Below are positions 37,186-46,171 of a stretch of 64,000 bases of DNA, in pieces. A program made the position numbers and the translations under genes. The notes under the pieces are model-generated. The model saw only the letters and a list, made by a program, of their open reading frames with translations. It did not search any database and was not told the origin of the DNA. Origin of the DNA: JAHEKO01 sp965212505 (lineage in GTDB: Bacteria; Acidobacteriota; Thermoanaerobaculia; Multivoradales; JAHEKO01); the NCBI GenBank assembly GCA_965212505.1, contig OZ243123.1:4402001-4466000 (forward strand), read 5' to 3'. Position 1 is the stretch's first letter; each line of letters opens with the position of its first letter.

Positions 37186-37333
37186 GCGGAGAGGGCGGCC
37201 TCAGGAGACGACGGGGAGGCCAGGGCGGAGGGCTCCCGACGGCGCGCAGAGGCCGCCGCAAGGCGTTCCGAGCACCGGCGGGATACCGCCCGCCAGCCGG
37301 GGCTCCATCGTCTCCTGAGGCCGCCCTCTCCGC
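37186..37333. repeat. 26-bp perfect inverted repeat with a 96-bp spacer
   Basis: Left arm 37186-37211 begins GCGGAGAGGGCGGCC; right arm 37308-37333 is its exact reverse complement. The spacer is GC-rich with smaller internal dyads. It lies in the 308-bp divergent gap between the first selenoprotein gene and xdhC and has no visible coding content. It could be a large cruciform, a mobile palindrome remnant or a transcript-ending structure. Confidence 0.8.
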
Positions 37334-37374
37334 TACCGTTTCGGCTTGGGGGGCATGCTAACGTCACCGATCCC

Positions 37375-37686
37375 ATGCGCGATGTGCTCCGACAGATCGA
37401 CCGATGGCAGACCCAGGGCAAGCAGGTGGCCGTCGCCACGGTGGTCAAGGTGTGGGGGTCCGCCCCCCGCCCGCTCGGCTCGAAGATGGTCGTCTCGTCG
37501 GAAGGCGAGATGGCCGGGTCGGTGAGCGGTGGCTGCGTGGAAGGCGCGGTCGCCGAGGAGGCAATGGCCGTGCTCGCGTCGCGCGAGCCCAAGTTGATCC
37601 ACTACGGCGTCTCCGACGACACCGCCTGGTCGGTCGGCCTCTCCTGCGGCGGCCAGATCGAGGTCTTCGTCGAAGCGCTCGACTGA
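37375..37686 (+). CDS. xdhC: XdhC/CoxI-like Mo-hydroxylase maturation protein, N-terminal domain
   Basis: 103 aa, only the XdhC_CoxI domain: VWGSAPRPLGSKMVVSSEG and GSVSGGCVEGAVAEEAM are its signatures. XdhC-type proteins bind and sulfurate the molybdenum cofactor for xanthine/CO-dehydrogenase enzymes. The Rossmann half is encoded separately 14 bp downstream, so the protein is split over two genes, as in several CoxI/CoxF-type systems. ATG start at 37375. Confidence 0.88.
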   Translation: MRDVLRQIDRWQTQGKQVAVATVVKVWGSAPRPLGSKMVVSSEGEMAGSVSGGCVEGAVAEEAMAVLASREPKLIHYGVSDDTAWSVGLSCGGQIEVFVEALD

Positions 37687-37700
37687 CCCGGAGCGAGATC

Positions 37701-38435
37701 TTGAAGCGCGAGCTGTTCGACGCCCTCGAGACGGCCCTCGAAGCCGAGGAGTTGGTGGCCGTCGCAACGATCGTCACTGGGCCAGGGGTCGGTCGACAAC
37801 TCCTGATCTGGCCCGCCGAACAGACCCTGGGCGACCTGGGAACCCCGCGCCTCAACCAGCGCGCCGCCCTCTTCGCGGACAAAGCCTTCGAGAGTTTTGC
37901 GTGCAAGCGCCGTGTGATTGATCACGAAGGGCAGGAGGTCGAGATCTTCTTCGACGTCCACCCGCCGCCAGAGAAGCTGGTGATCGTCGGCGCTGTGCAC
38001 GTTGCGATTCACCTCGTCGAGTTTGCCCGGCGGCTCGGCATGCGGACGATCGTCATCGACCCAAGGACAGCGTTCGCCACGGAGGAGCGTTTCGCCGCGG
38101 CTGACGAGCTGATCGCCGAGTGGCCGGAGGAGGCTCTCGAACGAGTACCGCTCAACGAGTCGACCTACTTCGTCACTCTCAGTCACGATTTCAAGCTCGA
38201 CCTGCCGGCCTTGCAGGCGGCGCTCACGAGCCCGGTGCGCTACGTCGGCGCGCTCGGATCGAGACGCACTCACGTGAAGCGCATCGAGGAGCTCTCGGCC
38301 CGCGGTGTATCGGAAGAGTCGATCGAGCGTATCCACGCGCCTGTGGGCCTCGACCTCGGCGGTCGAAGGTCCGAAGAGATCGCTCTTTCGATCGCGGCCG
38401 AGGTCCTCGCCGCCCGCCACGGCCGAACCCGCTGA
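37701..38435 (+). CDS. XdhC-type Rossmann-domain protein (CoxF-like)
   Basis: 244 aa from a TTG at 37701, behind GGAGCGAG. An N-terminal part related to XdhC_CoxI (VAVATIVTGPGVGRQLLIWP) is followed by the NAD-binding-like XdhC_C domain: KLVIVGAVHVAIHLVEFARRL and VRYVGALGSRRTHVKRIEEL, then APVGLDLGGRRSEEIALSI. Works with the preceding small protein in inserting or sulfurating the Mo cofactor. A MocA-like gene follows 6 bp after its stop. Confidence 0.88.
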   Translation: MKRELFDALETALEAEELVAVATIVTGPGVGRQLLIWPAEQTLGDLGTPRLNQRAALFADKAFESFACKRRVIDHEGQEVEIFFDVHPPPEKLVIVGAVHVAIHLVEFARRLGMRTIVIDPRTAFATEERFAAADELIAEWPEEALERVPLNESTYFVTLSHDFKLDLPALQAALTSPVRYVGALGSRRTHVKRIEELSARGVSEESIERIHAPVGLDLGGRRSEEIALSIAAEVLAARHGRTR

Positions 38436-38441
38436 ACTGAG

Positions 38442-39065
38442 ATGAGCGTCGCCGGAGTTGTCCTCGCCGCAGGTGCGTCCAGTCGCTTCGGCGAGTCCAT
38501 GGCCGAGGCGCGCGACCAGTCACTACCGAAGCTCAAACAGCTCCTGCCGTTCGGGGGCGAGTCTCTGGTGCGGCGCATCACGCTATCGGCCGCGGCATCA
38601 CACCTCGCGACGGTGCTCGTCGTGGTCGGCCGCGAGGCCGACGCGGTCCACGGCCAGATCGCCGATCTCCCCGTTCAAATTGTCGAGAACCCCGAGTGGG
38701 AGGACGGCCAGAGCACCTCGGTACGTGCGGGCTTGGCCGCGGTCGACCCCGCCTTCGACGGCGTCATCTTCCTCCCCTGCGATCAGCCCTTCGTCACCGC
38801 CGACACCATCAACCGCCTGATCGCGGCTCGCAAGGAGCGTCGCACCTCGATCCTCGCGCCGGCATACGACGGCGACTTCGGAGCGCCGGTGCTGATCGGC
38901 AACGAGCTGTTCGACCTGATGGCCACTATCGAAGGTGACGCGGGCGGGCGTCAGCTCTTCGAGATGCACACCGATTCGTTCGAGCTGGTCGAAATCGAGG
39001 ACGACCGAACTCTCAAGGACATCGACACCTTCGAGGACTATCTCGACCTCCTCGAGCGACTGTAG
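38442..39065 (+). CDS. mocA: Molybdenum cofactor nucleotidyltransferase (MocA/MobA-like)
   Basis: 207 aa. VAGVVLAAGASSRFGE is the nucleotide-binding loop and FLPCDQPFVTADTINRL carries the metal-binding Asp; YDGDFGAPVLIGNELFD and GDAGGRQLF are MocA-like. It should transfer CMP to molybdopterin to make the dinucleotide cofactor needed by the hydroxylases in this window. Third gene of the xdhC operon, so hydroxylase maturation is encoded 2.4 kb from the S-L-M genes. Confidence 0.9.
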   Translation: MSVAGVVLAAGASSRFGESMAEARDQSLPKLKQLLPFGGESLVRRITLSAAASHLATVLVVVGREADAVHGQIADLPVQIVENPEWEDGQSTSVRAGLAAVDPAFDGVIFLPCDQPFVTADTINRLIAARKERRTSILAPAYDGDFGAPVLIGNELFDLMATIEGDAGGRQLFEMHTDSFELVEIEDDRTLKDIDTFEDYLDLLERL

Positions 39066-39150
39066 ACGAGCCGGGGCCTTCCAGAGCCGGTTTCCGGCTC
39101 TCTGCATCAGACCCGAAGGATCCGCAGCAGCCGGCACCTCATACGGTTCG

Positions 39151-40605
39151 GTGGAGTATCGAGGTCGTGAGTTTCCGAGGGTGCTCGTCTTGAGCGTTCT
39201 GTGCGCGCTCGCGGCCAGCTGGCCCTGTGGCGCTCAGGATGCACCGTTCTACGAAGACGTCACGCTCACGCACCTGCCGGCGACCACAGCCGGCGCGGCA
39301 ATGGATGCGGGCGTCGCCGACATTGACGGCGACGGAGACCTCGACATCGTGCTGGCGTTCGAGTTCGAGCGCAACCGCATTCTGCTGAACGACGGCAACG
39401 GGTTCTTCGAGGACGCTTCGGAGGCGCTCCTGCCGGCGTCGGCCCACGACAGTGAAGACGTCGCCATCGCCGACTTCGACGGTGACGGCGACCTCGACCT
39501 CGCGTTCGTCAGCGAAGACGACCGAACCAACGAGCTCTTCCTGAACGAGGGAGCCGGCGGATTTGTCGCGGCCGGTGATCGCATCCCGGTCGCCGGAACC
39601 TCGAACGCGGTTGTCGTCGCCGACATCAACGGCGACGGCTTCCCCGACCTGCTCGTCGGCAACCGAGATCGCGACTTCTTGCTCCTCAACGACGGCTCGG
39701 GCACGTTTGTCGACGCTCCCGAGCGCATGCCGACCGTCGACGGGGTGACGCAGGACCTCGAGCTCGGAGACGTCGACAACGACGGCGACCTGGACGTTCT
39801 CTACGGCAGCGAGCTCGACAACCGACTCCTCCTCAACGACGGCGCGGGCTTCTTCTCCATCGCGCCGCGCCGCCGCATCCCACTTCCCGACGTGCGCGAG
39901 GTGACCCGCGAGGCCGACTTCGGCGACGTCGACGGAGACGGCGACCTCGACATCTTCTACGCCAACGTTGACCCGGGCAGCATCGGTTCACCGCAAGATC
40001 GGCTGCTCATCAACGACGGCTCCGGGGCGTTCACCGACCAGACCTCGAGTCGGCTTCCGGTCGACACGACCTCTGCCTTCGACGGCGACCTGATCGACCT
40101 CGACGGCGATGGCGACCTCGACATCGTCATCGGGCTGGCGTTCGGAGGATCCGGCTTCGAGGCGCTCCTCAACGACGGAACCGGCGTTTTCGTCGACGGC
40201 ACTCAGCAGCTGTTCGGCCCGAAGCCTCCCGGCAACGGGTTCGACATCGAGCAGGCCGACTTCAACGGTGATCGCCTCGCCGATCTTTACCTCGTGAGCC
40301 GGTTTGGCAGCGATCGCCTCCTGCTCGCAACCGGCCACGCCCCAGGCGTCTCCTGCTCGGACGTGAAGAAGCTGCGCGTCGGCAAGTGCCGAAACAACCG
40401 AATCAAGGCCAAGCTGGTTCTCCGGAGTCGAACCGACAGTGGCGAGACGGTGTCGATCGCTTTCGACGGAGAGCCGATCGCGGCGACCGTCCGCGGCAAA
40501 AAGGCAAAGGCGAACGCCTCCGACCTCGAGCTGGGAGACCACGTCGTCCGACTGCTCTCCCCGGTCGGCTGCGTGACTCCGAAGGTCGTGACCTGCTCGC
40601 CGTGA
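39151..40605 (+). CDS. Secreted FG-GAP/VCBS repeat protein
   Basis: 484 aa from a GTG at 39151 (a GTG at 39181 is possible). A signal peptide ending CGAQ is followed by about eight repeats with DIDGDGDLDI, DFDGDGDLDL, DINGDGFPDL, DVDNDGDLDV and similar calcium-binding loops, each ending LLNDG: the integrin-like beta-propeller VCBS/FG-GAP type. The last 90 residues form a separate Cys-containing domain (VSCSDVKKLRVGKC ... VGCVTPKVVTCS). Probably an extracellular calcium-dependent binding protein. No catalytic motif. Confidence 0.85.
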   Translation: MEYRGREFPRVLVLSVLCALAASWPCGAQDAPFYEDVTLTHLPATTAGAAMDAGVADIDGDGDLDIVLAFEFERNRILLNDGNGFFEDASEALLPASAHDSEDVAIADFDGDGDLDLAFVSEDDRTNELFLNEGAGGFVAAGDRIPVAGTSNAVVVADINGDGFPDLLVGNRDRDFLLLNDGSGTFVDAPERMPTVDGVTQDLELGDVDNDGDLDVLYGSELDNRLLLNDGAGFFSIAPRRRIPLPDVREVTREADFGDVDGDGDLDIFYANVDPGSIGSPQDRLLINDGSGAFTDQTSSRLPVDTTSAFDGDLIDLDGDGDLDIVIGLAFGGSGFEALLNDGTGVFVDGTQQLFGPKPPGNGFDIEQADFNGDRLADLYLVSRFGSDRLLLATGHAPGVSCSDVKKLRVGKCRNNRIKAKLVLRSRTDSGETVSIAFDGEPIAATVRGKKAKANASDLELGDHVVRLLSPVGCVTPKVVTCSP

Positions 40606-40618
40606 GCGCCTGAGGCGC
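40606..40618. terminator. Short GC hairpin between convergent genes
   Basis: GCGCC-TGA-GGCGC in the 22-bp gap between the FG-GAP gene and the second selenoprotein gene. No U-tract; weak. Confidence 0.3.
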
Positions 40619-40627
40619 GCGAATCCG

Positions 40628-41182
40628 TCAGCCGCCAGAGTCGCGCTTCCACAACTCCTGCGACTCGACCCGCAGGGCGCGGTTGAACTTGCTCGAGGCG
40701 TTCTCCCAAGCGATCGCGGCGGTGAGCTCGATGAGGGCCTCGCCGTCGAAGTGCTCGCCCAATCGCTCGAAGAGCTCGTCGCTCACGTCGCGGTCAGACA
40801 GAGTGATCGAGTCGGCGTACTCGAGCACGACTCGTTCGCTATCGGTGAACAGCTCGGGGTCGAGGTCACCCTCGAGGGCGAGTAGCTTCTCCTCGGAGAC
40901 GCCAAGATCGCTGCACACGGCAGCGTTGACGTCGCTTCAGAAGACACATCCGTTGTGGATCGCGACTCGTCGATTGAGGAGGCAGACGAGCGCCGGGTCG
41001 AGCAGCCCCTCGGCATCGACCCCGGCCCACATCCCTCGTACCGCCCGAAAGAGCTTCGGACGGCGAGCGTAGATCAGGTGGTTGAGCAGCGGGCCGCCCC
41101 AGATCTTCGCCTGGCCGTCGAGTATCTTGGCGACATAGCCCTCCGTCTCCTGAGGGTGTCGAGCTCCTGGGATTCGACTCAT
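40628..41182 (-). CDS. Carboxymuconolactone decarboxylase/AhpD-like selenoprotein (CxxU), second
   Basis: 184 aa when the in-frame TGA at 40937-40939 is read as selenocysteine. The start is the ATG at 41182, behind GAGGAG. The motif is C79-V-F-U82 in RRVAIHNGCVF-U-SDVNAAVCSD, where relatives have NGCxxC. The N-terminal half (GGPLLNHLIYARRPKLFRAV) and C-terminal half (DREVSDE-like helices, LIELTAAIAWENASSKFNRAL) belong to one CMD domain, and the frame is unbroken. Distinct in sequence from the protein at 36.5 kb, so not a local duplicate. Expected role: peroxide or thiol redox chemistry. It diverges from a secreted-protein gene 86 bp away. Confidence 0.85.
40909..40925 (-). promoter_or_regulatory. 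Candidate bacterial SECIS element, second AhpD-like gene
   Basis: On the mRNA strand CGCTGC-CGTGT-GCAGCG forms a perfect 6-bp stem with a 5-nt loop that starts 18 nt after the TGA, the same spacing as in the first selenoprotein gene. The loop contains GU, a known preference of the SelB-binding loop. Confidence 0.7.
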
Positions 41183-41268
41183 CTTGGACTCCTCCTCGGC
41201 CGACGCTTGCGCATCTGTGTCGGGCCAATCGTCGAAGTCATAGCTTAGAACCGAAAGGAGCTTTGACC

Positions 41269-42123
41269 ATGCCGCAATCGCAATCCGCCTACCTGCTCTT
41301 GGTTTGCCTTCTTCTCGCCCTACCGGCACACAGCGTCGCGGGCGACGGGGCGACGGTCGATCTGGGCACTCTGTTTGAGGGTAGCTGGGAGATGGAAGGG
41401 CGCTTCCGGCACACTCCCGACATGCCCTGGATACCCACGGGCTCCCGGTTGGTCGCTGCACCCAAACTCGGAGGTAGTGTCGTCGCTCGCGACATCGAGG
41501 CGCCCCAGATCGACTTCTCCGCCTTCGACGTCCTGACCTACAGCCCGAGGACCGGCGCCGTGCAATACATCTACGCGAGCAATCAGGACACCTCGGCGTT
41601 GATCTTCGAGGGTACCTGTACGGACGACTGTCGAGCCCTCGAGTTCAGCCAGGTCTGCGGGCCGGCGTGGCCGTATCCGGCATGTGAGGGTCGGACGAGC
41701 ATCACATTCGAGTCCGACAGTCGTTTCGTCGCACGCGACACGAGGCCCGGCCCGGACGGCGAGCCGTTCATGACCCGGGAGGTGGTCTACACCCGCGTCG
41801 AGGCGCCTCGACTCGACCTCGCGTCTCTAGCCGGTACCTGGCGCCTCGACCTACGCCCGGCGCCCGACGCAGAGCCCTACTTCCAGGAACTGGTGATCTC
41901 CGTCGACGGAGATCGAGTGGAAGGCAGCTTCTACAACACAGCCTTCCGAGACTTCCACTTCAACGGGACGTGGAGCGATCCGCACTTCGCCTTCGTCACC
42001 CAAGACGGCTCTGGAGGTCTCTACAACACGAGCGTGCGTCTGATCGACGGACGTCTCGAGGGGACGACTCATTCGCTGGGGCGCGGCTTCCTGTCCGTCT
42101 GGACCGGTGAACGCAGCGAGTAG
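41269..42123 (+). CDS. Secreted protein of unknown function, lipocalin/DUF1579-like
   Basis: 284 aa from the ATG at 41269, behind AAGGAG. A signal peptide (residues 1-25) is followed by two similar parts: FEGSWEMEGRFRHTPDMPW (about residue 34) and LAGTWRLDLRPAPDAEPYFQ (about 190). Each opens with the GxW seen in DUF1579 and lipocalin-like barrels. Four cysteines lie close together in CTDDCRALEFSQVC and PACEG. No enzyme motif. The function is not known. Confidence 0.6.
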   Translation: MPQSQSAYLLLVCLLLALPAHSVAGDGATVDLGTLFEGSWEMEGRFRHTPDMPWIPTGSRLVAAPKLGGSVVARDIEAPQIDFSAFDVLTYSPRTGAVQYIYASNQDTSALIFEGTCTDDCRALEFSQVCGPAWPYPACEGRTSITFESDSRFVARDTRPGPDGEPFMTREVVYTRVEAPRLDLASLAGTWRLDLRPAPDAEPYFQELVISVDGDRVEGSFYNTAFRDFHFNGTWSDPHFAFVTQDGSGGLYNTSVRLIDGRLEGTTHSLGRGFLSVWTGERSE

Positions 42124-42325
42124 AGCGTCCCTCGGGGAAGTCGCGCACTTCCGACCACATCACGCGGGCATCGACGACGGCGCCGCCTTGTGTAGCCAAG
42201 GCCGCCCCTCGGGAGACTCGTCGGACAGGCAGACGCCTTCCGCTCGGCGAATCGCAGCGAACCGACCTCTCGCCGCTCGCGCTCGGGGACGTCGCTGGAC
42301 CGTCGATGCGATAGCTTCACTCTCC

Positions 42326-44053
42326 ATGCCTCGTCGCCGGCTGCTCCTGACTCTGCTCGCCGCACTGGGGTGCACACGCGAGCCGTCCTTCCGCGACGTT
42401 CAACGCGGCGAGGTGAAGCTCGAATCCTCCGAGCGAACGGCGGTCGAGGAGATCTTGAAGGACGGCGACCTCCCTGCGCGCCGGCTGTCGCTGACCGCTG
42501 GCGATTCCCCGTACCTCCTGGTCGAGAACGGCCATGTCGTCGAGATCGCGTTCGACCGGGAGCTCACCCGACCCGCACCGTTCGCTCGCCTGCCGCGACT
42601 GCGGAAGCTCCGTTTGGAGCGCGCGTCCTTTGCCAACCTCGACGGCTTCGGGCCGCATCCCGAGCTCGAATCGCTCTCGCTGGCGGGCTGGTTCTCGCAC
42701 GTGGCCAGCCTGGAGGGGCTAGAGGGCTGCGGAGCTCTGCTCGAGCTGACGGTTCGAGGTCCACTGTCCTCTCTCGCACCGCTCGCCGGCTGTGGCCTCA
42801 TCGAACGGCTTCACGTCGACGGCGCCGCCCTCGGGAGCTTGGAGAGCCTGCCACCGCTTGGCAGACTCCGTGAGCTCGCCCTTTCCTCGGAGCCCCTGAC
42901 CTCTCTCGAAGGTCTCGAAGCGCAGTCCGCTATCGAGCGACTCACGATCAGCGATGCCGCGAGTCTGAAAACTCTCACCACGTTGGCGCCGCTGGCGCAG
43001 CTCCGCGAACTCTCACTCTACCGAGCCGGCCTCCGAAGCCTCGACGGCACACCGGCCCTTCCCCAGCTCGACTCGCTGACCATCGAGGACTCGCGTCTCT
43101 CCACCTTGGGCGACTTCGCTTCAGGCGGTTCGTCGAGTTGGCCGAGGCTACGGTCGCTACACCTCGAGGGAAATCAGCTGGAGGCGACGTTCGAGCTGGC
43201 TCGGTTTGCGGCGCTCGAGGAGCTGCGAATCGCCGGCAATGCCATCACCGATCTCCGGCTCAGTTCCCAGCCACGGCTCACGGAGATCGACCTCCGGAAA
43301 AATCTCCTCGACAACCTCCAGGGTCTTGCCTCACAGCCGAACCTCGAGCAACTGACCCTGAGCGAGAACCCACTCTCGGACCTGACGCCCCTGGTCGAAC
43401 ATCCCAGCCTCCGCTACCTAGACATCCGCGACACCCAAGTCGCAGGCGTTCCGCCCGAACTCTACGAGCGCTCGGTCTCGGTTTCCATGGACGAGTCTCA
43501 GGTCGAGGCGAATCGATGGGAGGAGGCGTTGCGCGAAGCATGGCACGAGGAGGGATTCGTCGAACGCCTCCCCGGCGGCCACGGTGCTCTCGAGCGGCTC
43601 CGCGGTGAGTGCTCCTGGAGCGCAGGCACCTTCCGCGAAGCCAAGCTCGCGTGTCGCAGAAGCGCCGACTCCCTCACCGGCTTCCTGTGGATGGGGCTGA
43701 TCGGCGTCGATCCGCTCCACCCGACCGCCGGTGGCCCCAACCGTGTTCGTATCCGGGTCGAGCTCTCCGTGCAGGAAGGGACGGCTCGCGTCTACGTCCG
43801 CGATCGGATCGACTTCAAGCAGCTGGCTGGGGCCCTCGCCGGCCGCACCGACCGCGACGAGCCGTGGATCTCCTTCGGCGATCGGCGCGACCCCGACGAC
43901 TACCGCGACGGTTACCGATTCGCGGAAGCACAGCCTGGCCGGCCCGCCACCGTTAGCGGCGAGGCCGGCCTGCTCGTCGATCAGTGGGTGGTCTGGCTCG
44001 AATCCGTGCACGGCCCCGCGCGCGGCATCACGTTGATCGTCGACCCGAACTAG
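42326..44053 (+). CDS. Leucine-rich repeat lipoprotein
   Basis: 575 aa from the ATG at 42326. A short basic n-region and LLTLLAALGC form a lipobox (Cys near residue 16). About a dozen leucine-rich repeats (residues 90-370) read like LRKLRLERASFANLDGF, LRELSLYRAGLRSLDG and LEQLTLSENPLSDLTPL, internalin-like. The last 190 residues form a separate domain with WMGLIGVDPLHPT. LRR arrays bind other proteins. No Shine-Dalgarno sequence stands out, so the start is chosen by the lipobox. Confidence 0.75.
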   Translation: MPRRRLLLTLLAALGCTREPSFRDVQRGEVKLESSERTAVEEILKDGDLPARRLSLTAGDSPYLLVENGHVVEIAFDRELTRPAPFARLPRLRKLRLERASFANLDGFGPHPELESLSLAGWFSHVASLEGLEGCGALLELTVRGPLSSLAPLAGCGLIERLHVDGAALGSLESLPPLGRLRELALSSEPLTSLEGLEAQSAIERLTISDAASLKTLTTLAPLAQLRELSLYRAGLRSLDGTPALPQLDSLTIEDSRLSTLGDFASGGSSSWPRLRSLHLEGNQLEATFELARFAALEELRIAGNAITDLRLSSQPRLTEIDLRKNLLDNLQGLASQPNLEQLTLSENPLSDLTPLVEHPSLRYLDIRDTQVAGVPPELYERSVSVSMDESQVEANRWEEALREAWHEEGFVERLPGGHGALERLRGECSWSAGTFREAKLACRRSADSLTGFLWMGLIGVDPLHPTAGGPNRVRIRVELSVQEGTARVYVRDRIDFKQLAGALAGRTDRDEPWISFGDRRDPDDYRDGYRFAEAQPGRPATVSGEAGLLVDQWVVWLESVHGPARGITLIVDPN

Positions 44054-44133
44054 GTCGGTTCTGGTAGCTTTGCCTCATTCTTAGAGGTCGAGGTTTTTTG
44101 TGCTCCGCGGTCAGCGGGGCGTAAGGGGGAGCG

Positions 44134-45318
44134 ATGTCGGATTCGGTCACCGTCGTCACGAGTCGTAGCTGGGGGAGCCGCTTGAAGGGCTCGTTCAAGG
44201 GCATCTTCGTGGGGCTGATTCTCGTGGTCGGCTCGTGCTGGCTACTGTTCAAGAACGAGGGGCGCGCGGTAACGCGATACAAGTCGCTCAAGGAAGGGGC
44301 GGCGGCGGTCGTCTCGGTGGCGAGCGATCGAACTGACACAGCCAACGAGGGCAAGTTGGTTCACCTCTCGGGATTTGCCGACGCCGCCAGCATGCTCGCC
44401 GACCGCGAGTTCGGCGTCTCCGCCGAAGCGATCCACCTCGAGCGGACGGTCGAGATGTACCAGTGGCGAGAGAGCGCGAGCAGCAAGACCGAGAAGAAGA
44501 CCGGAGGGAGTACCGAGACGACAACCACCTACTCCTACAGCCAGGGGTGGTCGGAGCACCTGGTCGATTCCGGCTCCTTCCAGGAGAGCGCCGGCCACGA
44601 GAACCCTCGTTCGATGCCGTTCAAGTCGCAGTCGTTCTCTGCCCGTCAGGTCGCGGTCGGAGCGTTCCAGCTCTCCGAGGGGTTGATTCGCCGCATGCGA
44701 GACTTCGTACCGCTTCCGTTGAGCTCGACGGCCGGTCTGCCCAGCGCGATTCGCGACCGCGCACGCGTCGACGGCAACGGCCTCTACGTTGGCAACAACC
44801 CAGGCAGTCCACAGATCGGCGATCTCCGCATCTCCTTCCGCAAGGTGCCGCCCGGCACCGTCAGCGTGGTGGCTCGCCAGTCCGGGACAGAGCTATCTGC
44901 CTACCCGACACGCGCCGGTAGCTCGATCGAACTTCTGCGCTCGGGCACGGCCGGGGCGGAGGAGATGTTCGAGGCCGCACAGCAGGCCAACAAGGTCTTC
45001 ACCTGGATCCTGCGAGCCGCCGGCTTCCTGCTGATGCTGACCGGCTTCCGCATGATCCTCGGGCCACTGTCGGTCATGGCCGACGTTCTCCCCGCGCTGG
45101 GCAACCTGGTCGAGAAGGGGGTTACCGGCGTCGCGGCAATGCTGGCCGCCCCGCTGTCGCTCCTGGTCGTCGCCTTCGCTTGGATCTTTCACCGCCCGCT
45201 GCTGGCGGTGACGATCCTCGTCGTCATGGGAGCTCTCTTGATGCTCCTGTTGCGGCGGCTCCGTAAAGCGCGGAAGGAGACTTCTGTGCCCCTTCCACCA
45301 CTCCCGAGTTCGAGCTGA
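44134..45318 (+). CDS. TMEM43-family membrane protein
   Basis: 394 aa, ATG behind AAGGGGGAG. One N-terminal TM segment (about 20-40), a large soluble part and a cluster of TM segments (about residues 290-380). WRLLFKNEG-like entry (SCWLLFKNEGRAVTRYKSL), YQWRESASSKTEKKTGGSTE and YSYSQGWSEHLVDSGSF are TMEM43 (PF07787) signatures. Bacterial relatives are uncharacterised; the human protein is an inner nuclear membrane/ER scaffold. Confidence 0.85.
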   Translation: MSDSVTVVTSRSWGSRLKGSFKGIFVGLILVVGSCWLLFKNEGRAVTRYKSLKEGAAAVVSVASDRTDTANEGKLVHLSGFADAASMLADREFGVSAEAIHLERTVEMYQWRESASSKTEKKTGGSTETTTTYSYSQGWSEHLVDSGSFQESAGHENPRSMPFKSQSFSARQVAVGAFQLSEGLIRRMRDFVPLPLSSTAGLPSAIRDRARVDGNGLYVGNNPGSPQIGDLRISFRKVPPGTVSVVARQSGTELSAYPTRAGSSIELLRSGTAGAEEMFEAAQQANKVFTWILRAAGFLLMLTGFRMILGPLSVMADVLPALGNLVEKGVTGVAAMLAAPLSLLVVAFAWIFHRPLLAVTILVVMGALLMLLLRRLRKARKETSVPLPPLPSSS

Positions 45319-45325
45319 TCGCGCG

Positions 45326-45748
45326 CTACTTCTTGCGCAGCTTCTCGTCGAGCGACATCCGGCCGGGGCCGGTGAGCAGGATGGTCAGATAGCCCATGAG
45401 AAACAGGAAGGACTTCTCCCGATCGCCAAAGGCATCGCCACCGTGGACGATGAAGAACGCGACCAGGAAGAAGATGATGAGCGGAAGGGTCGCGGCGCGC
45501 GTCACCAGTCCGAGGGCCACCAGCACCGCGCAGACGAACTCCGCGAAGACGGCCAGGATCAGGCTGAACCCGGGGCCGAGACCGATCGGGTCGGCAAACT
45601 GCATGTTGCCGGAGAGCAGTCGCTCGAGTTTGCCAAATCCGTGGGCGTAGATGAGGCTGAAGCCGAGGCTGACGCGCAGGATGAGCAGACCGAGGTCACG
45701 GGCCATGCCGTCTGTGCCGGGATCGAAGTACTTGTTCAAGAAGCTCAT
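45326..45748 (-). CDS. DoxX-family membrane protein
   Basis: 140 aa, ATG at 45748 behind GGAGGA. Four TM helices; LLILRVSLGFSLIYAHGFGKLERL and AVFAEFVCAVLVALGLVTRAATLPL are DoxX/DUF417-type signatures. DoxX proteins are associated with quinol or thiosulfate chemistry and with oxidative-stress complexes. It is the last gene after the OsmC-like selenoprotein and another membrane protein, overlapping the latter by 4 bp, which supports a redox-defence role (inference). Confidence 0.85.
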   Translation of the reverse strand: MSFLNKYFDPGTDGMARDLGLLILRVSLGFSLIYAHGFGKLERLLSGNMQFADPIGLGPGFSLILAVFAEFVCAVLVALGLVTRAATLPLIIFFLVAFFIVHGGDAFGDREKSFLFLMGYLTILLTGPGRMSLDEKLRKK

Positions 45749-46161
45749 GGGGTCTCCTCCAGAGAGAGCGACGGGACGCGCTCGCCGCGCGCGTAGCGTA
45801 CAACGTCGGCCAGGTCGATCAGCAGGGACACGAGATCCGCGACGATCACCCACCAGAGCCAGCGGCCAAAGTGGCTGTCGAGACCGACGCTGACGGCCCG
45901 CGGCCAGAGCCAGGTCAGCATCGGCACCCAGAAGATCAGATGACCGATCCCGAGCAGGCGGACGAATCCGAGCCGCGAGAAGAGCGCCATCTGCACGCCG
46001 GCGGCAGCGAGAAAGCAGCCGAGTACCACCTGCGCTTCGAAGGTGGGAATGAACCACAGCGGCACCACTCCGTTGGCCAGCACCAAGAGCGCAATCCAAC
46101 TCCACCACGGGCGCGCCAACGTGCCGAGCCCTCTCAGGAAGCCGAAGAGGACTCGCAGCAC
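45745..46161 (-). CDS. Four-TM membrane protein of unknown function
   Basis: 138 aa from a GTG at 46161, 10 bp after the OsmC-like gene; an upstream in-frame extension would lie inside that gene and looks non-coding. Hydrophobic segments at about 15-35, 40-60, 68-90 and 100-120, with LLGIGHLIFWVPMLTWLWPR. I do not recognise the family. Its ATGA overlap with the DoxX gene and position behind the OsmC selenoprotein suggest one operon. Confidence 0.6.
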   Translation of the reverse strand: MLRVLFGFLRGLGTLARPWWSWIALLVLANGVVPLWFIPTFEAQVVLGCFLAAAGVQMALFSRLGFVRLLGIGHLIFWVPMLTWLWPRAVSVGLDSHFGRWLWWVIVADLVSLLIDLADVVRYARGERVPSLSLEETP

Positions 46162-46171
46162 GAAGCGGCGC

